Below are positions 1-9,004 of a DNA stretch of 34,016 bases, piece after piece. Every line of letters begins with the position of its first letter. The stretch's first letter is position 1. The notes under the pieces are model-generated. The model saw only the letters and a list, made by a program, of their open reading frames with translations. It ran no database searches and was not told the DNA's origin. Both the position numbers and the translations under genes were made by a program. Source of the DNA: Blastochloris sp. GTDB lineage: Bacteria; Verrucomicrobiota; Verrucomicrobiia; Methylacidiphilales; JAAUTS01. The DNA is taken from contig JAAUTS010000014.1 in the NCBI GenBank assembly GCA_012031345.1, forward strand, positions 1 to 34,016. Reading direction: 5' to 3'.

Positions 1-2
1 GG

Positions 3-827
3 GATGAGTGGGCGCGGCGACATGAGGCCTGGGTGGGGGACACGGTGCTGATCCATTCTCCACGCAATTTGAGAAACATGTTGCCTCCGCAGGAGGGAAA
101 GGAGGGGGAGGACACGGGGTTTTATCTGCCCTCTGAATTCAAGATTGTGGGGATTTTTTCCACTGGTTTTTTTGAGTATGATTTTAATTTTCTCATCATG
201 GAACTGAGTGAAGCCCAGCGACTTTATGGATTGGGACAGGCGGTGCAGGGCTTGTCGGTGCGGGTTGCGGACCCGCGCCGGGTGGATGAGGTGAAGGGAC
301 GTTTGAATCAAAGCCTGAAGCCTCCGCTGCGTGCACAGAGCTGGAAGGATCAGAACAAGCGACTTTTTGCTGCGATCGCCACGGAGCGGAGGGTGATGTC
401 TTTCATCCTCTTTTTTGTCATGATCGTGGCGGCTTTTGGTTTGAGCAGCACACTGATTACGGTGACGGTGCAGAAGTCGCGGGAGATTGGGTTGTTGAAG
501 GCGTTGGGGGCGCGGGACTCGCAGATCTTGAGCATTTTCACGTTGTATGGATTTATTGTGGGATTGTTGGGATCGATTCTGGGAACGCTGGGAGGGTTGT
601 TGGTTCTGGCGTATCGGAATGATTTCAGTGATTTGTTATATCGGGTGTTTCACGTGGAGGTATTTCCTCCAGAAATTTATCATTTTTCCGCAATTCCCGC
701 GATCATTGATCCGATGACGGTGTTGGGGATTGCCTGTTCGGGGGTGATCTTGAGCACCTTGGCGGCCTTGTTGCCCGCGATATCCGCGATGCGGGTGGAT
801 CCGGTGAAGGTGTTGCACAATGAGTAA
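3..827 (+). CDS. LolC/LolE-type lipoprotein-releasing ABC permease, C-terminal part
   Basis: The reading frame is open to the left window edge, so this is the C-terminal 274 residues of a longer protein (family members are about 400 residues). It contains a periplasmic-domain remnant followed by three hydrophobic segments. Counting from the GTG at 33, these lie near residues 120-146, 173-194 and 221-252. The cytoplasmic stretch after the first helix reads QKSREIGLLKALGA, a hallmark of the FtsX/LolE/MacB permease family, and the end SAMRVDPVKVLHNE is typical of LolC/E. The LolD-like ATPase gene follows after 12 bases, which supports an inner-membrane complex that extracts lipoproteins for transfer to the outer membrane. 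LolC and LolE cannot be told apart here, and a MacB-like exporter is a less likely alternative. Confidence 0.85.
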   Translation, partial: DEWARRHEAWVGDTVLIHSPRNLRNMLPPQEGKEGEDTGFYLPSEFKIVGIFSTGFFEYDFNFLIMELSEAQRLYGLGQAVQGLSVRVADPRRVDEVKGRLNQSLKPPLRAQSWKDQNKRLFAAIATERRVMSFILFFVMIVAAFGLSSTLITVTVQKSREIGLLKALGARDSQILSIFTLYGFIVGLLGSILGTLGGLLVLAYRNDFSDLLYRVFHVEVFPPEIYHFSAIPAIIDPMTVLGIACSGVILSTLAALLPAISAMRVDPVKVLHNE

Positions 828-839
828 AGGGATTGGGTT

Positions 840-1508
840 ATGAGTTATTGTTTGGAAAAAGTGAGCAAAGGTTTTGTCAGTGGGCGTCGTGAATTGACGG
901 TGCTGCGGGAGGTTTCGCTGGAGTTGGGAGGGGAGGTTCCCACGGTGATTCAGGGGGCCTCGGGTTCGGGCAAGACGACACTGTTGAATTTGTTGGGAGG
1001 ACTGGATGCCCCGAGTGCGGGCCGGGTGCTTTGGCGGGGGGAGGACTTGGGAGGGATGTCGCGAGTTGCGGCGGCGCGGTGGAGGAACAAGCAGGTGGGT
1101 TTTGTTTTTCAATCCTATCAATTGATGCCCCAACTCAATGCTCTGGAGAATGTGCTGCTGCCGGGATGGCTGGGAAGAAGGAATGCGGAGGAGAGGGCGC
1201 GGGAGCTTTTGGGACAGGTGGGTTTGGGCGAACGCCTGGATCATCTGCCCAGGGAATTATCGGGTGGGGAGCAACAACGGGTGGCGATTGCACGGGCCTT
1301 GATTCAGGACCCGGCGGTGTTGCTGGCGGATGAGCCGACGGGGAATCTGGATGCGGAGAACAGTGAGGCCATTCTGCATTTACTGCTTGATTTAACCGCC
1401 CAAACGAAGAAGGTTTTCATCCTTGTCACCCATGATGACAGCATAGCGAATCGCTTCACGCAGCGCTATCTCTTGAGGGACGGGGAATTGAAAGTTGCCG
1501 GAACATGA
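840..1508 (+). CDS. lolD: Lipoprotein-releasing system ATP-binding protein LolD
   Basis: This is a complete 222-residue ABC ATPase, the usual LolD length. It has Walker A GASGSGKT (residues 39-46), a Q-loop in FQSYQLMPQ, the signature LSGGEQQR (about residue 140), Walker B VLLADEP followed by TGNLD (about 160-172), and the H-loop VTHD (about 196). The TGNLD stretch is characteristic of the LolD/FtsE/MacB subgroup. It directly follows the permease gene and its stop overlaps the ilvE start in ATGA, so it belongs to one operon. It should hydrolyse ATP at the cytoplasmic face to drive release of lipoproteins from the inner membrane. No frameshift is seen in this gene. Confidence 0.9.
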   Translation: MSYCLEKVSKGFVSGRRELTVLREVSLELGGEVPTVIQGASGSGKTTLLNLLGGLDAPSAGRVLWRGEDLGGMSRVAAARWRNKQVGFVFQSYQLMPQLNALENVLLPGWLGRRNAEERARELLGQVGLGERLDHLPRELSGGEQQRVAIARALIQDPAVLLADEPTGNLDAENSEAILHLLLDLTAQTKKVFILVTHDDSIANRFTQRYLLRDGELKVAGT

Positions 1509-2375
1509 ACATCTATATTGACGGGGAATTTTACGACAGGGAGAACGCCAAGATTTCGGTGTTTGATCATGGGCTGCTCTATGGGGATGGAATATTCGAG
1601 GGGATCCGCGCCTACAATGGCCGGGTCTTTTGTCTGGAAGAGCATATTGACCGTTTGTATGACTCGGCCAAGGCGCTGTTGTTGAGTATTCCGCTGGGCA
1701 AGGCGGAAATCTGTGAGGTGGTCTTGGAGACCTGTCGTCGGAACGAAATCCGGGATGGATATATCCGTCTGGTGGTGACCGCGGGTGGGGGATTTGGGGT
1801 TGAATCCCATCAAGTGCCCCAAGGCCACGGTGTTTTGCATCGCCACAGGTATATCGATTTATCCGGAGAAGGCCTATCTGGAGGGATTGAAGATCGTGAC
1901 GGCGGCGACGCAGCGGATCAGCCCGGCCTCGCTCAGTCCTGCGATCAAGTCCCTGAATTATCTCAATCAAATTCTGGCCCGGATCGAGGGCAATCTGGCA
2001 GGGGCGGATGAGTTGATTGTGTTGAATCATGAGGGTTACGTGGCGGAGTGCACGGCGGACAACATCTTTGTGGTGAAGAAGGGGCGCATCTTCACTCCGC
2101 CGGTGTCGGCGGGGGCTCTGGGTGGAATTACACGTCGCGCGGTGATGGATCTGGGGGAGAAACTTGGGCTGCCGATCGAGGAGAGCAACATGACGCGCTA
2201 CGATTTGTGGGTGGCGGATGAAATGTTTCTGACGGGGACGGCGGCGGAGGTTGTTCCGGTGCGGGAGTTGGACGGGCGTGTGATCGGCGAGGGCAAGCCC
2301 GGTGTGGTGACCGGGCGATTCATGGCGGCATATCGTGATTTGACCAACAGCACAGGCACTCCTATATTCGGATAG
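1505..2375 (+). CDS. ilvE: Branched-chain amino acid aminotransferase (class IV PLP), one frameshift
   Basis: A class IV PLP aminotransferase of about 290 residues, matching the shorter IlvE type. The N-terminal part has [19 protein letters not shown] and [13 protein letters not shown]; the second part has [12 protein letters not shown] with the PLP lysine, then [11 protein letters not shown] and [12 protein letters not shown]. The two parts are in different frames and join at about 1779-1792. The family stretch there would read [11 protein letters not shown], which needs two missing bases (one C and one G in short runs) or one extra base. Everything on either side aligns without a gap, so a sequencing error is likelier than a pseudogene. 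It would transfer amino groups between glutamate and the keto acids of leucine, isoleucine and valine. The ATG overlaps the lolD stop. D-amino acid aminotransferase is a weaker alternative. Confidence 0.85.
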
Positions 2376-2404
2376 AAGTTGGAGGTCCGGCTTCTGACCT
2401 ATCC

Positions 2405-2887
2405 ATGCAATGCGAGAAGTGTCAGTCTGAAAAAGCCACGGTTTTCCTGACCCAAATCATCAATGGCAAGATGCACAAGATCGACTTGTGCGAACGTTGC
2501 GCCAAAGAGATGGGGGTGACGAATGCTTCCACCTTTTCGTTGGCGGATCTCCTGATCAAGACCGAGGCCGAGCGGCAGAACCGGGGGGCGACATCGACCT
2601 TGAGTTGTCCGGCCTGTGGGTTCACGCAAGAGGATTTAAGCAAAACGGGACGGGTGGGTTGTGGGCAATGTTACGTGGTTTTCCAAGAGGCGTTGGGCGA
2701 GGCACTAAAAGACATGCAGCGTTCCCTCCAACACTGCGGGAAGGTTCCCGAACGTCATCAGGAGGGACAAGAGAGCTTGGAGCAATGTCGCCGGATTGAG
2801 GACGCTCTGGAAGAGGCGGTGCGGAAGGAAAATTACGAGGTTGCGGCGGCGTTGCGGGATCAATTGAAGACGTTTAAAAAAGGGTGA
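2405..2887 (+). CDS. McsA-like protein with zinc-finger CxxC pairs and C-terminal UVR motif
   Basis: 160 residues. Four CxxC pairs are visible: C3/C6, C29/C32, C68/C71 and C86/C89, which would bind two zinc ions. The C-terminus, EEAVRKENYEVAAALRDQL, is a UVR motif as found in UvrB, UvrC and McsA. The arrangement matches McsA, the activator of the protein-arginine kinase McsB in Firmicutes and some other phyla. However, the next gene is pheT and no McsB-like kinase is present in the window, so the partner is unknown. The start follows ilvE by 29 bases, which suggests co-transcription. The gene is intact. An alternative is a generic UvrB/UvrC-motif protein of unknown role. Confidence 0.8.
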   Translation: MQCEKCQSEKATVFLTQIINGKMHKIDLCERCAKEMGVTNASTFSLADLLIKTEAERQNRGATSTLSCPACGFTQEDLSKTGRVGCGQCYVVFQEALGEALKDMQRSLQHCGKVPERHQEGQESLEQCRRIEDALEEAVRKENYEVAAALRDQLKTFKKG

Positions 2888-2938
2888 TGTCCATCACGCT
2901 TGCCTCGTGGACGGGCCCCGGTTTAGTCTGATTCCTTT

Positions 2939-5221
2939 ATGAAAATTGTTTTGAGTTGGCTGAGGGAGTATTGCGCCTGGACCTGGAGCGAGGAGGAGTT
3001 GATCGAAAAACTCACCATGAGCGGCACGGAAGTGGAGTCGGTGTATCATACGGGGTTCAGTGGAGACGCCGGCACCTTTGTGGCTGTGAGGATTGACAGC
3101 GCGTTGCCCCATCCGAATGCGGATCGTCTCAGTGTTTGTTTGGTCAACGATGGGAAAGGACAGCGACAGATCGTGTGCGGGGCGAAAAATTTCAAGGTGG
3201 GTGATATAGTGCCCTGCGCCCTGCCCGGAGCGGTTATGCCAGCGGGTTTTGAGATCAAAGATTCGAAAATGCGCGGGGAGCGTTCCAGTGGGATGCTTTG
3301 TTCCGGGACGGAACTGGGTTTGCCTCAGCAGGAGGACGGGCTGCTGATTTTAGGTGCGGAGGTTCAACCGGGAACGCCTTTGCGCGAACTTTTTCAGGGC
3401 GAGACGGTGTTGGAAGTGGAAGTGACGCCGAACCGGGCCGACCTGCTTTCCTATCAAGGTCTGGCCCGTGAGTTGGTGGCTTTGGGGGCGGTGCCGGTCG
3501 CGAGGCCGGAGAGCCCCGTGCTTGCACGTCGCGGGCAGGGTGCCTGGAAGCTTGATATTCAGGACAGGGAACTTTGCCCCCGATATACCGTGGCGGCTTT
3601 TGAGCAGGTCCGGGTGGCGGAAAGTCCCGCTTGGTTGCAGGAGAAGTTGCGGGCCATGGGATTACGTCCGGTCAACAACGTGGTGGACATCACGAATCTG
3701 GTTTTGTTTGAGACAGGGCAACCCCTTCATGCCTTTGATGCCGCCCGACTCAAAGGAGATACGCTTTCCGTCCGTTTGGCCGGGGAGAAGGAGTCGATCC
3801 TGGCCCTGGATGGAAAAAGCTATGAGTTGTCAGGGAATGACCTGGTCATCGCCGATGCCGAGGGGCCTGTAGCTATCGCGGGAGTCATGGGCGGCGAACT
3901 CAGCAGTGTGGGGGAAGCGACCACGCGACTGGTTTTGGAGAGTGCCCAATTCAAGGCGGGACGGGTGCGGCAGACTTCCCGGCGTTTGGGGTTGATGAGT
4001 GATTCTTCCTACCGCTTTGAGCGGGGGATTGATCCGCAAGCGGTGGACCGGGCAGCTGGACCGGGCTGCTATTTTGTTGCAGGAATTGGCCGGAGCGCGT
4101 TTGCAGGGAGAGGTGATCCAGTCCGTCGAGGTCTCCGTGCCAGAGCTACAGGTGGAGTTGAGGCCGGGCGCGGTGGAGAAGGTTTTGGGGTATGAGCTTT
4201 CGGAGGAACGGGTGGAGTCGATCCTGAGAGCCTTGGGGTGTGTGCGCCAGCCGGGGGGTATGGTTTTTCGTATTCCACCGCATCGCCCGGATCTTCAGCG
4301 GGAGATTGATTTGATAGAAGAACTGAGCCGGATTGAGGGGATGGAGCGGGTGCGGGGAAGTTTGTCGCGGGGTGTGGCCGCCACTTCTGAAGCGGACGCA
4401 CAGTATGATCGGGAATGGGAGCTGCGTCGTCTGCTCAGCGCCTTGGGTTATGCGGAGTGGATGACCAACAGTTTGCGTCCGCGGACGGAAGCGAGCGAAG
4501 AGACGATCGCTTTGTTGAATCCCTTGACGGAGGATTATGCCTTGTTGCGCGGCTCCTTGTTGGAGACGGTGCTGCCCTGTGTGCGGCATAATTTGAGCCG
4601 GGGCGCGGAATCGGTGAAGGCATTTGAAATTGGGACGGTTTACCGTGCGGTCAAGGGACGTCCGGTGGAGGAAAAGCGTCTGGTGTTATTGGGCGCGGGA
4701 GTGGATCGTGCGGCGCATTGGTCCGAGGCGGAGCGGCTTTATGATTATTACAGTCTGCGAGGAGTGATGGAAGCGGTGCGGCGCAAATTTCCGGAATTCG
4801 TTTTTCGGATCCGAGTCCGGTGCCGGAAGAGAATGCCCGGGCACATGGAATCAAGGTGCCAGTTTTTTATGTTGAGGCGGCCCTGAAATTTTCCAGGCGT
4901 CCGACGGCGGCTCTGTATCAGGCGGTGTCGAATTTCCCGGCCCTGCGGCGGGACCTGGCCTTCGTGGTGGATCGCAAGGTGAGCAACCGTGAGGTGTTGG
5001 AAGCCATCCAGTCGCTGGGTTTGGCGGAGTTGCAGGAAGTGGTGTGTTTTGATGTTTTCCAGGATGAGACAGGGCAGAAGCTGGCGTCTGGGAAAAAGTC
5101 GATGGCCTACGCCTTGACTTATCGTTCGAGTGAGCGAACATTGACCGAGAAGGAAGTGGGCGGCTGGCAGGACCAAGTGGTGGCGGCTGTCCAAGGCAAA
5201 GTGGGTGCGGTGTTACGCTGA
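2939..5221 (+). CDS. pheT: Phenylalanyl-tRNA synthetase beta subunit, frameshifted and with an internal gap
   Basis: The N-terminus, MKIVLSWLREYCAW, is the typical PheT start. It is followed by the EMAP/tRNA-binding region (HPNADRLSVCLVN, IVCGAKNF), the B3/B4 region (NNVVDITNLVLFETGQPLHAFD), the B5 domain and the C-terminal FDX-ACB anticodon-binding domain (NFPALRRDLAFVVDRKVSNR). The first frame change, at 4049-4052, is explained by one extra G: the corrected reading DPQAVDRQLDRAAILLQELAG aligns with the family at equal length. The second, near 4800-4815, coincides with loss of roughly 35 residues that normally carry an HPG...VG.LHP stretch. It partners with PheS to charge tRNA-Phe in the cytoplasm; pheS is not in the window. 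The gene is essential, so the damage is suspected to be an artefact. Confidence 0.88.
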
Positions 5222-5296
5222 GCTTTGCCGGGTTCTTGATAATGGTTCTTTTAAATTTTTAGGTTGAATTTAGCCGGGCCTGGTTCCGGCAAACAC

Positions 5297-5467
5297 TTTC
5301 CCTGCGGTGTTCGAGGAACGGATGTATGCTTTCTACCAATGTTTTTTACAGAGGGCATCAAGCGCAGTTCACCGATGCCATGCCTTCGTTGGAAGGCAGC
5401 ACGTGTCCGCGCCGCCCATCCTGACTCTAAGGGTCGAAGGACAACGTCCGCACGGCACGGTGGGGAA
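5297..5467 (+). ncRNA. ssrS: Candidate 6S RNA
   Basis: This region between pheT and the lactonase gene has 6S-like architecture and length (about 171 nt). The 5' end TTCCCTGCGGTG pairs with the 3' end CACGGTGGGGAA, allowing G-U pairs and one mismatch, which makes the closing stem. Just inside lie TGTTCG on the 5' side and CCGCACGGCA on the 3' side, resembling the conserved inner flanks of known 6S RNAs. A perfect small hairpin, GCCTTC-gttg-GAAGGC, sits near the apex. A strong terminator follows within 10 bases on the same strand. 6S RNA binds RNA polymerase holoenzyme and lowers transcription in stationary phase. No clear promoter was identified. Other structured RNAs are possible. Confidence 0.6.
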
Positions 5468-5474
5468 TTGATTT

Positions 5475-5511
5475 AAAGCATCCGTCTGGAGTGATCCGGC
5501 GGATGCTTTTT
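5475..5511 (+). terminator. Rho-independent terminator
   Basis: AAAGCATCCG (5475-5484) pairs perfectly with CGGATGCTTT (5500-5509), with a 15-base loop and a run of five T on the plus strand. It ends the candidate 6S transcript. Read on the minus strand it has only three T, so it may weakly serve the lactonase gene too. Confidence 0.8.
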
Positions 5512-5528
5512 GTGGGTTAACCAAGGGT

Positions 5529-6675
5529 TCAGTTCCGATGAAAAAGCAGGCAGACGGGGACGGGCACGCGCAGGGGGTCGTTGGGTTTTCCAAGTTCGCC
5601 GGATTCAGGATGAAGGGGGTAGGCACGGATTTGATGGTTGGTCTGTCCGGCGCAAAGCAGCCAGGTTCCGGAAGGGTCCAAGGTGATGTGACGCGGGGTT
5701 TCCTCGCTGATGGCTTGGACTTTATGGAGACGCAAGGTTCCGTCGGTTGCGATGTGGAAAAGGCTGATGCTGTTGTGAACGCGGTTGGAGAGGTAAAGCC
5801 AGCGACCGTTGGGATGACAGACGATCTGGGCTGTGCTCCAGGTGGGATCCAACTTGCCAGGAAGGCTGGCCAGGGTTTGCTTCAGGGCCAGAGCACCGGT
5901 CTCGGTGTCGCGCGAAAAAACACTGACTCCCGGATTGAGCTCATTGTTGACATAGAGCAGGGGTAGGGTCGGATGAAAAGCCAGATGACGTGGACCGGAG
6001 CCTGCGGGAGTCAGGGCAGGCGGGAGCGGGGCGGGGGTCAGGGCGCTGGAATCAGGCTGGAAGGGAAAAATCCAAACACGATCCGAACCGAGGTCGCAAA
6101 GATAGGTGAAACGGTTGTCGGGCGATTGTGCAACAAAGTGCGCGTGAGGTTTTTGTTGGCGTTGGGGGTGAGGTCCGGAACCGCTTAAGGAAAAAAGCAG
6201 GGGCGACTCATCCAGGGCACCCATCGGATCCAGGCCGAAACGCGCCAGGGTGCCGCTGCTGTAGTGGGCAATAAAAAGAAAGCGGCCCGTGGCATCGACG
6301 GACAGATGACAGGCGGCGGCACCACCACTGGGTCGTTCGCCCAGCGGGGTAAGGGTTTGGTTGGTGTTGATGGTGTAGGCACTGACTTTGGATTGGGGTG
6401 ACTCGGAAACGGCGTAAAGGCGGGGCAGGCTGGGGTGCAGTGCCAGATAGGCGGGATTCTCCATGGTCGCGGCCAGGACCAGAGGACCCCAGTTCCCTGT
6501 CCCGGGGTCGAAGCTTTGATTGATAGATGCCTTGGCTGGTTTGGGATCGGGTGTAGGTGCCGATGAATAAGGGCTGGGGAGAACTCATAAGGGGATGGGA
6601 AAAGAAGAGGGCAAGCATCGCCAAAGTTGCCCGGTTCGGCCAAGGTGTTCGGGGCAAGGTGTTGGACATTTCCAA
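5529..6675 (-). CDS. Lactonase-family beta-propeller (6-phosphogluconolactonase-like), one frameshift
   Basis: About 381 residues after correcting one extra A in a short A-run at 6511-6517; the corrected join reads GIYQSSFDPGTGNWGPL. The N-terminal part has the family opening PLFIGTYTR. The rest shows repeated propeller blades such as PAYLALHPSLPRLYAVSE, CHLSVDATGRFLFIAHYSSG, GPRHLAFHPTLPLLYVNNE and PRHITLDPSGTWLLCAGQ. A hydrophobic stretch MLALFFSHPL before the first blade suggests a signal peptide, so the protein may be exported. The ATG at 6618 is an alternative start. The fold is shared by the YbhE-type 6-phosphogluconolactonase and by muconate cycloisomerase-like lactonases, and an exported form need not act in the pentose phosphate pathway. 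It is divergent from the transglutaminase gene. Confidence 0.8.
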
Positions 6676-6717
6676 CCTGGGTTGTACTCTTTGAAGTCGT
6701 TTCCGTCATTCTTTTTT

Positions 6718-7604
6718 ATGAAATTTTTCAGAATTCGCCATCTCACCCGTTACGAGTATTCCGAGCCTGTGAGCATTCTGCCGCACACCCTGCATCTGCG
6801 TCCGCGGGTGGGCCATGACATACGGGTGGAGAAGGCCACGCTGTCCGTATCGCCGCAATGCAAGACCAAGTGGCATCGCGATCTTTATGGGAACTCAGTG
6901 GCCACGCTGAGTTTCCCCCAACAAGCCAGCGAGTTGAGCATTCTGAGTGAGGTGGAGGTGGAGCATTATGAGGAGAGTCCTTTGGATTTTTTGATTGATG
7001 CCAACGCGGTGAATTTTCCTTTCCAGTATGAGCCGAGTCAAAGAATCGCCCTGATGCCGTATGAGACGCTCTGTTATCAAAACGATGAGAGCATTCTGCG
7101 TGAGTGGCTGGGCAATTCTGGCAATCAGGACAAAACATCCAGACCTACACGCTGCTGGATCAGATCAACAAAGCCATCGCGCAAAATTTTAAATATCAGA
7201 TGCGGGAGGAACCCGGCGTGCAACGTCCGGCGGAGACGCTGGCGAGGAAATCGGGTTCCTGCCGGGATTTTGCGACCCTGTTCATCGAGTCGACCCGATA
7301 CTTTGGTTTAGCGGCGCGATTTGTTAGTGGATATTTGTTTTGTCCCGAGACGGTGCATGGGCACGGCTCCACCCATGCCTGGTCGGAAATTTTTCTGCCG
7401 GGGGCGGGCTGGATCGCCTTTGACAGCACGAGCGGGATGGTGGTGGGACACACCCACATCGCCACGGCGGTGAGCCGACATCCTGAATATGTTCCTCCGG
7501 TGGCCGGTTCCTTTCTGAATCCCGGTGCGGTGACCTGCACCATGCAGGTGGAGGTGGAAGTCAGGGAGTGGGAACCTGGGCAGGACCAGCAGCAAGGGGT
7601 TTGA
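6718..7604 (+). CDS. Transglutaminase-like cysteine peptidase family protein, one frameshift
   Basis: 295 residues after adding one G to the GGG at 7110-7112; the corrected join reads LREWLGQFWQSGQNIQTYT. The N-terminus, FFRIRHLTRYEYSEPV, is the usual N-terminal region of bacterial transglutaminase-like proteins, with LHLRPR following. The catalytic triad is visible: C182 in GSCRDFATLFIE, H220 in GSTHAWSEIFLPG and D236 in GWIAFDSTSG. No signal peptide is evident, so it is probably cytoplasmic. In many bacteria this family sits beside circularly permuted ATP-grasp and alpha-E proteins, but neither is here. The gene starts the run that continues with xerC, 7 bases downstream. Its substrate is unknown; peptidase or amidase activity is inferred from the fold. 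Confidence 0.82.
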
Positions 7605-7611
7605 GGGGGTC

Positions 7612-8568
7612 ATGGTGAAGAGAACAAAGGGTCAGGCCAAGGTGGACGCGGTTCAAGATCCCTGGGTGCAGGATTTTTTACGGCACCTTGACTCGGCCAA
7701 GGGTTACTCGGATAAGACCGTCAGGAATTATCGCCAGGCGCTGATGGAGTTGCGGGCGTTTTTTGCTGATAAGAAATGGGATCTTTTGCAGACGGCTGAT
7801 TTCCGTCGATACCTTTATCATTTGATGCAGCAGGAGAAGCTCAAGACGGCCAGTCTGCGTTTGCGTTTTTCCGCCTTCCGATCCTTTTACCATCATTTGA
7901 TCCGGGAGGGACGTTTGACCCGGAATCCCTTGTTGGAGTTGAAACTTCCGGTCAAAGAAAAAAGATTGCCGCTCTTTTTGAGTGAAGATCAGGTGGAGGT
8001 GTTTTTGCGGGCACCACTCGAGATGGGCAAGGCGGCGGAAAACAAGAAGCGGCGCGGCAAATCTCTGCAAGCCTGGCAGTATTTGAGGGATGCGGCGATT
8101 TTGGAAATTCTTTACAGCACGGGGATGCGTATTCAGGAATTGTGCAGTGTGCAGGTGGGGGATATCCAATCACGGGGTCAAATCATCCGCGTGATGGGTA
8201 AAGGCAAGAAAGAGCGCTTGGTCATGTTGGGGAGTCAGGCCCGGCAGGCGTATGAACGTTATCGCGAGGCTCTGCCGCTGTCCTTGAGCGGGGAGGCGGC
8301 TCTGGTGGGTCCGAGTGGAGAGGCTCTGGGTGCGCGCAGTGTGCAGTTGATGTTTAAAAAATATCTGGCCCATGCGGGTCTGGACCCACGTTTGTCCCCG
8401 CACAAGTTGAGGCACAGTTTCGCCACCCACCTGCTGGATCGGGGGGCGGATCTGCGGAGCGTGCAGGAGTTGCTCGGTCATGAAAATCTTTCCACGACTC
8501 AGGTTTATACGCAGGTGACGGCGGAGCGGCTGCGGAGTTCCTATCAGAAGAGTCATCCGCGGGCCTAG
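7612..8568 (+). CDS. xerC: Tyrosine recombinase, XerC/XerD family
   Basis: 318 residues, complete. There is an N-terminal SAM-like DNA-binding domain (about residues 15-110, with GYSDKTVRNYRQAL) and a C-terminal catalytic domain. All active-site residues are present: R173 in STGMRIQEL, a lysine in MGKGKKERLV (197-200), H264 and R267 in HKLRHSFATH, H290 in LLGHENLSTT and the nucleophile Y299 in QVYT. The length and the N-terminal domain fit XerC/XerD, which resolves chromosome dimers at dif, better than a phage integrase. No integron or prophage surrounds it. An insertion between the N- and C-terminal domains (NKKRRGKSLQAW) is slightly longer than in enterobacterial XerC. Choosing XerC over XerD is uncertain. 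Confidence 0.85.
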   Translation: MVKRTKGQAKVDAVQDPWVQDFLRHLDSAKGYSDKTVRNYRQALMELRAFFADKKWDLLQTADFRRYLYHLMQQEKLKTASLRLRFSAFRSFYHHLIREGRLTRNPLLELKLPVKEKRLPLFLSEDQVEVFLRAPLEMGKAAENKKRRGKSLQAWQYLRDAAILEILYSTGMRIQELCSVQVGDIQSRGQIIRVMGKGKKERLVMLGSQARQAYERYREALPLSLSGEAALVGPSGEALGARSVQLMFKKYLAHAGLDPRLSPHKLRHSFATHLLDRGADLRSVQELLGHENLSTTQVYTQVTAERLRSSYQKSHPRA

Positions 8569-8618
8569 CCCATTAGGACGAAATTTCTTACTCTTGAGCC
8601 GTTTGAGGAATGGGCTAG
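8565..8618. repeat. Perfect 10-bp inverted repeat at the xerC end
   Basis: CTAGCCCATT (8565-8574), which contains the xerC stop codon, is the exact reverse complement of AATGGGCTAG (8609-8618). The spacer is 34 bases. There is no T-run, so it is not a classical terminator. It lies just upstream of the iscA start and could be an mRNA structure between the two genes or a protein-binding site. Confidence 0.6.
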
Positions 8619-8627
8619 TGTGCAGGA

Positions 8628-9003
8628 ATGAGCTTATCTGCAGAAGCCCCTTTGCCTTACAAGATTGGCAACGAAAAGCTGGTGAAGTTGAGTGAAAAAG
8701 CTGCGCGTAAAGTTTCGACTTTGTTGAGTAAACAAGGACGGGCGCAGGGAGCCTTGCGGGTGGCGGTGGTGGGGGGGTGGTTGCTCGGGATTACAATACA
8801 AAATGGATCTGGTGGATGGCCCGGTCCCGCGCGACATCCTGGTGCGGAGTGCGGAGGTGAATGTGGTGGTGGACCCGAAAAGCGCGCTGTTTGTCAGCGG
8901 CTCCGAGGTGGACTTCAGCGATGATTTGCAAAAGGGGGGGTTCAAGGTGACCAATCCGAATGCGGAGGCGCACTGTTCCTGTGGGGAGAGCTTCAGCGCC
9001 TGA
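8628..9003 (+). CDS. iscA: A-type iron-sulfur carrier protein (IscA/ErpA/HesB), one frameshift
   Basis: 124 residues after removing one G from the seven-G run at 8771-8777; the corrected stretch reads VVGGGCSGLQYKMDLVDG. This restores all three ligand cysteines: C52 and the C-terminal C116 and C118 (CSCG). The spacing of 64 residues between the first and second equals that of E. coli IscA (C35/C99/C101), which strongly supports the correction. The protein carries and delivers Fe-S clusters in the cytoplasm. The hscB start follows the stop by one base and hscA is next, so the context is Fe-S cluster maturation. IscA and ErpA cannot be distinguished from sequence alone. IscS, IscU and IscR are not in the window. 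Confidence 0.88.
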
Positions 9004-9004
9004 G

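Noticed and set aside
5264-5476. A 70-residue open frame between pheT and the lactonase gene
   Set aside because: It shows no coding character or domain, and it overlaps the paired ends of the candidate 6S RNA and runs into the terminator. The RNA explanation fits better.
7612-8568. Phage or integron integrase
   Set aside because: Length, N-terminal domain and chromosomal context fit XerC/XerD. There is no attachment repeat, tRNA or phage gene nearby.
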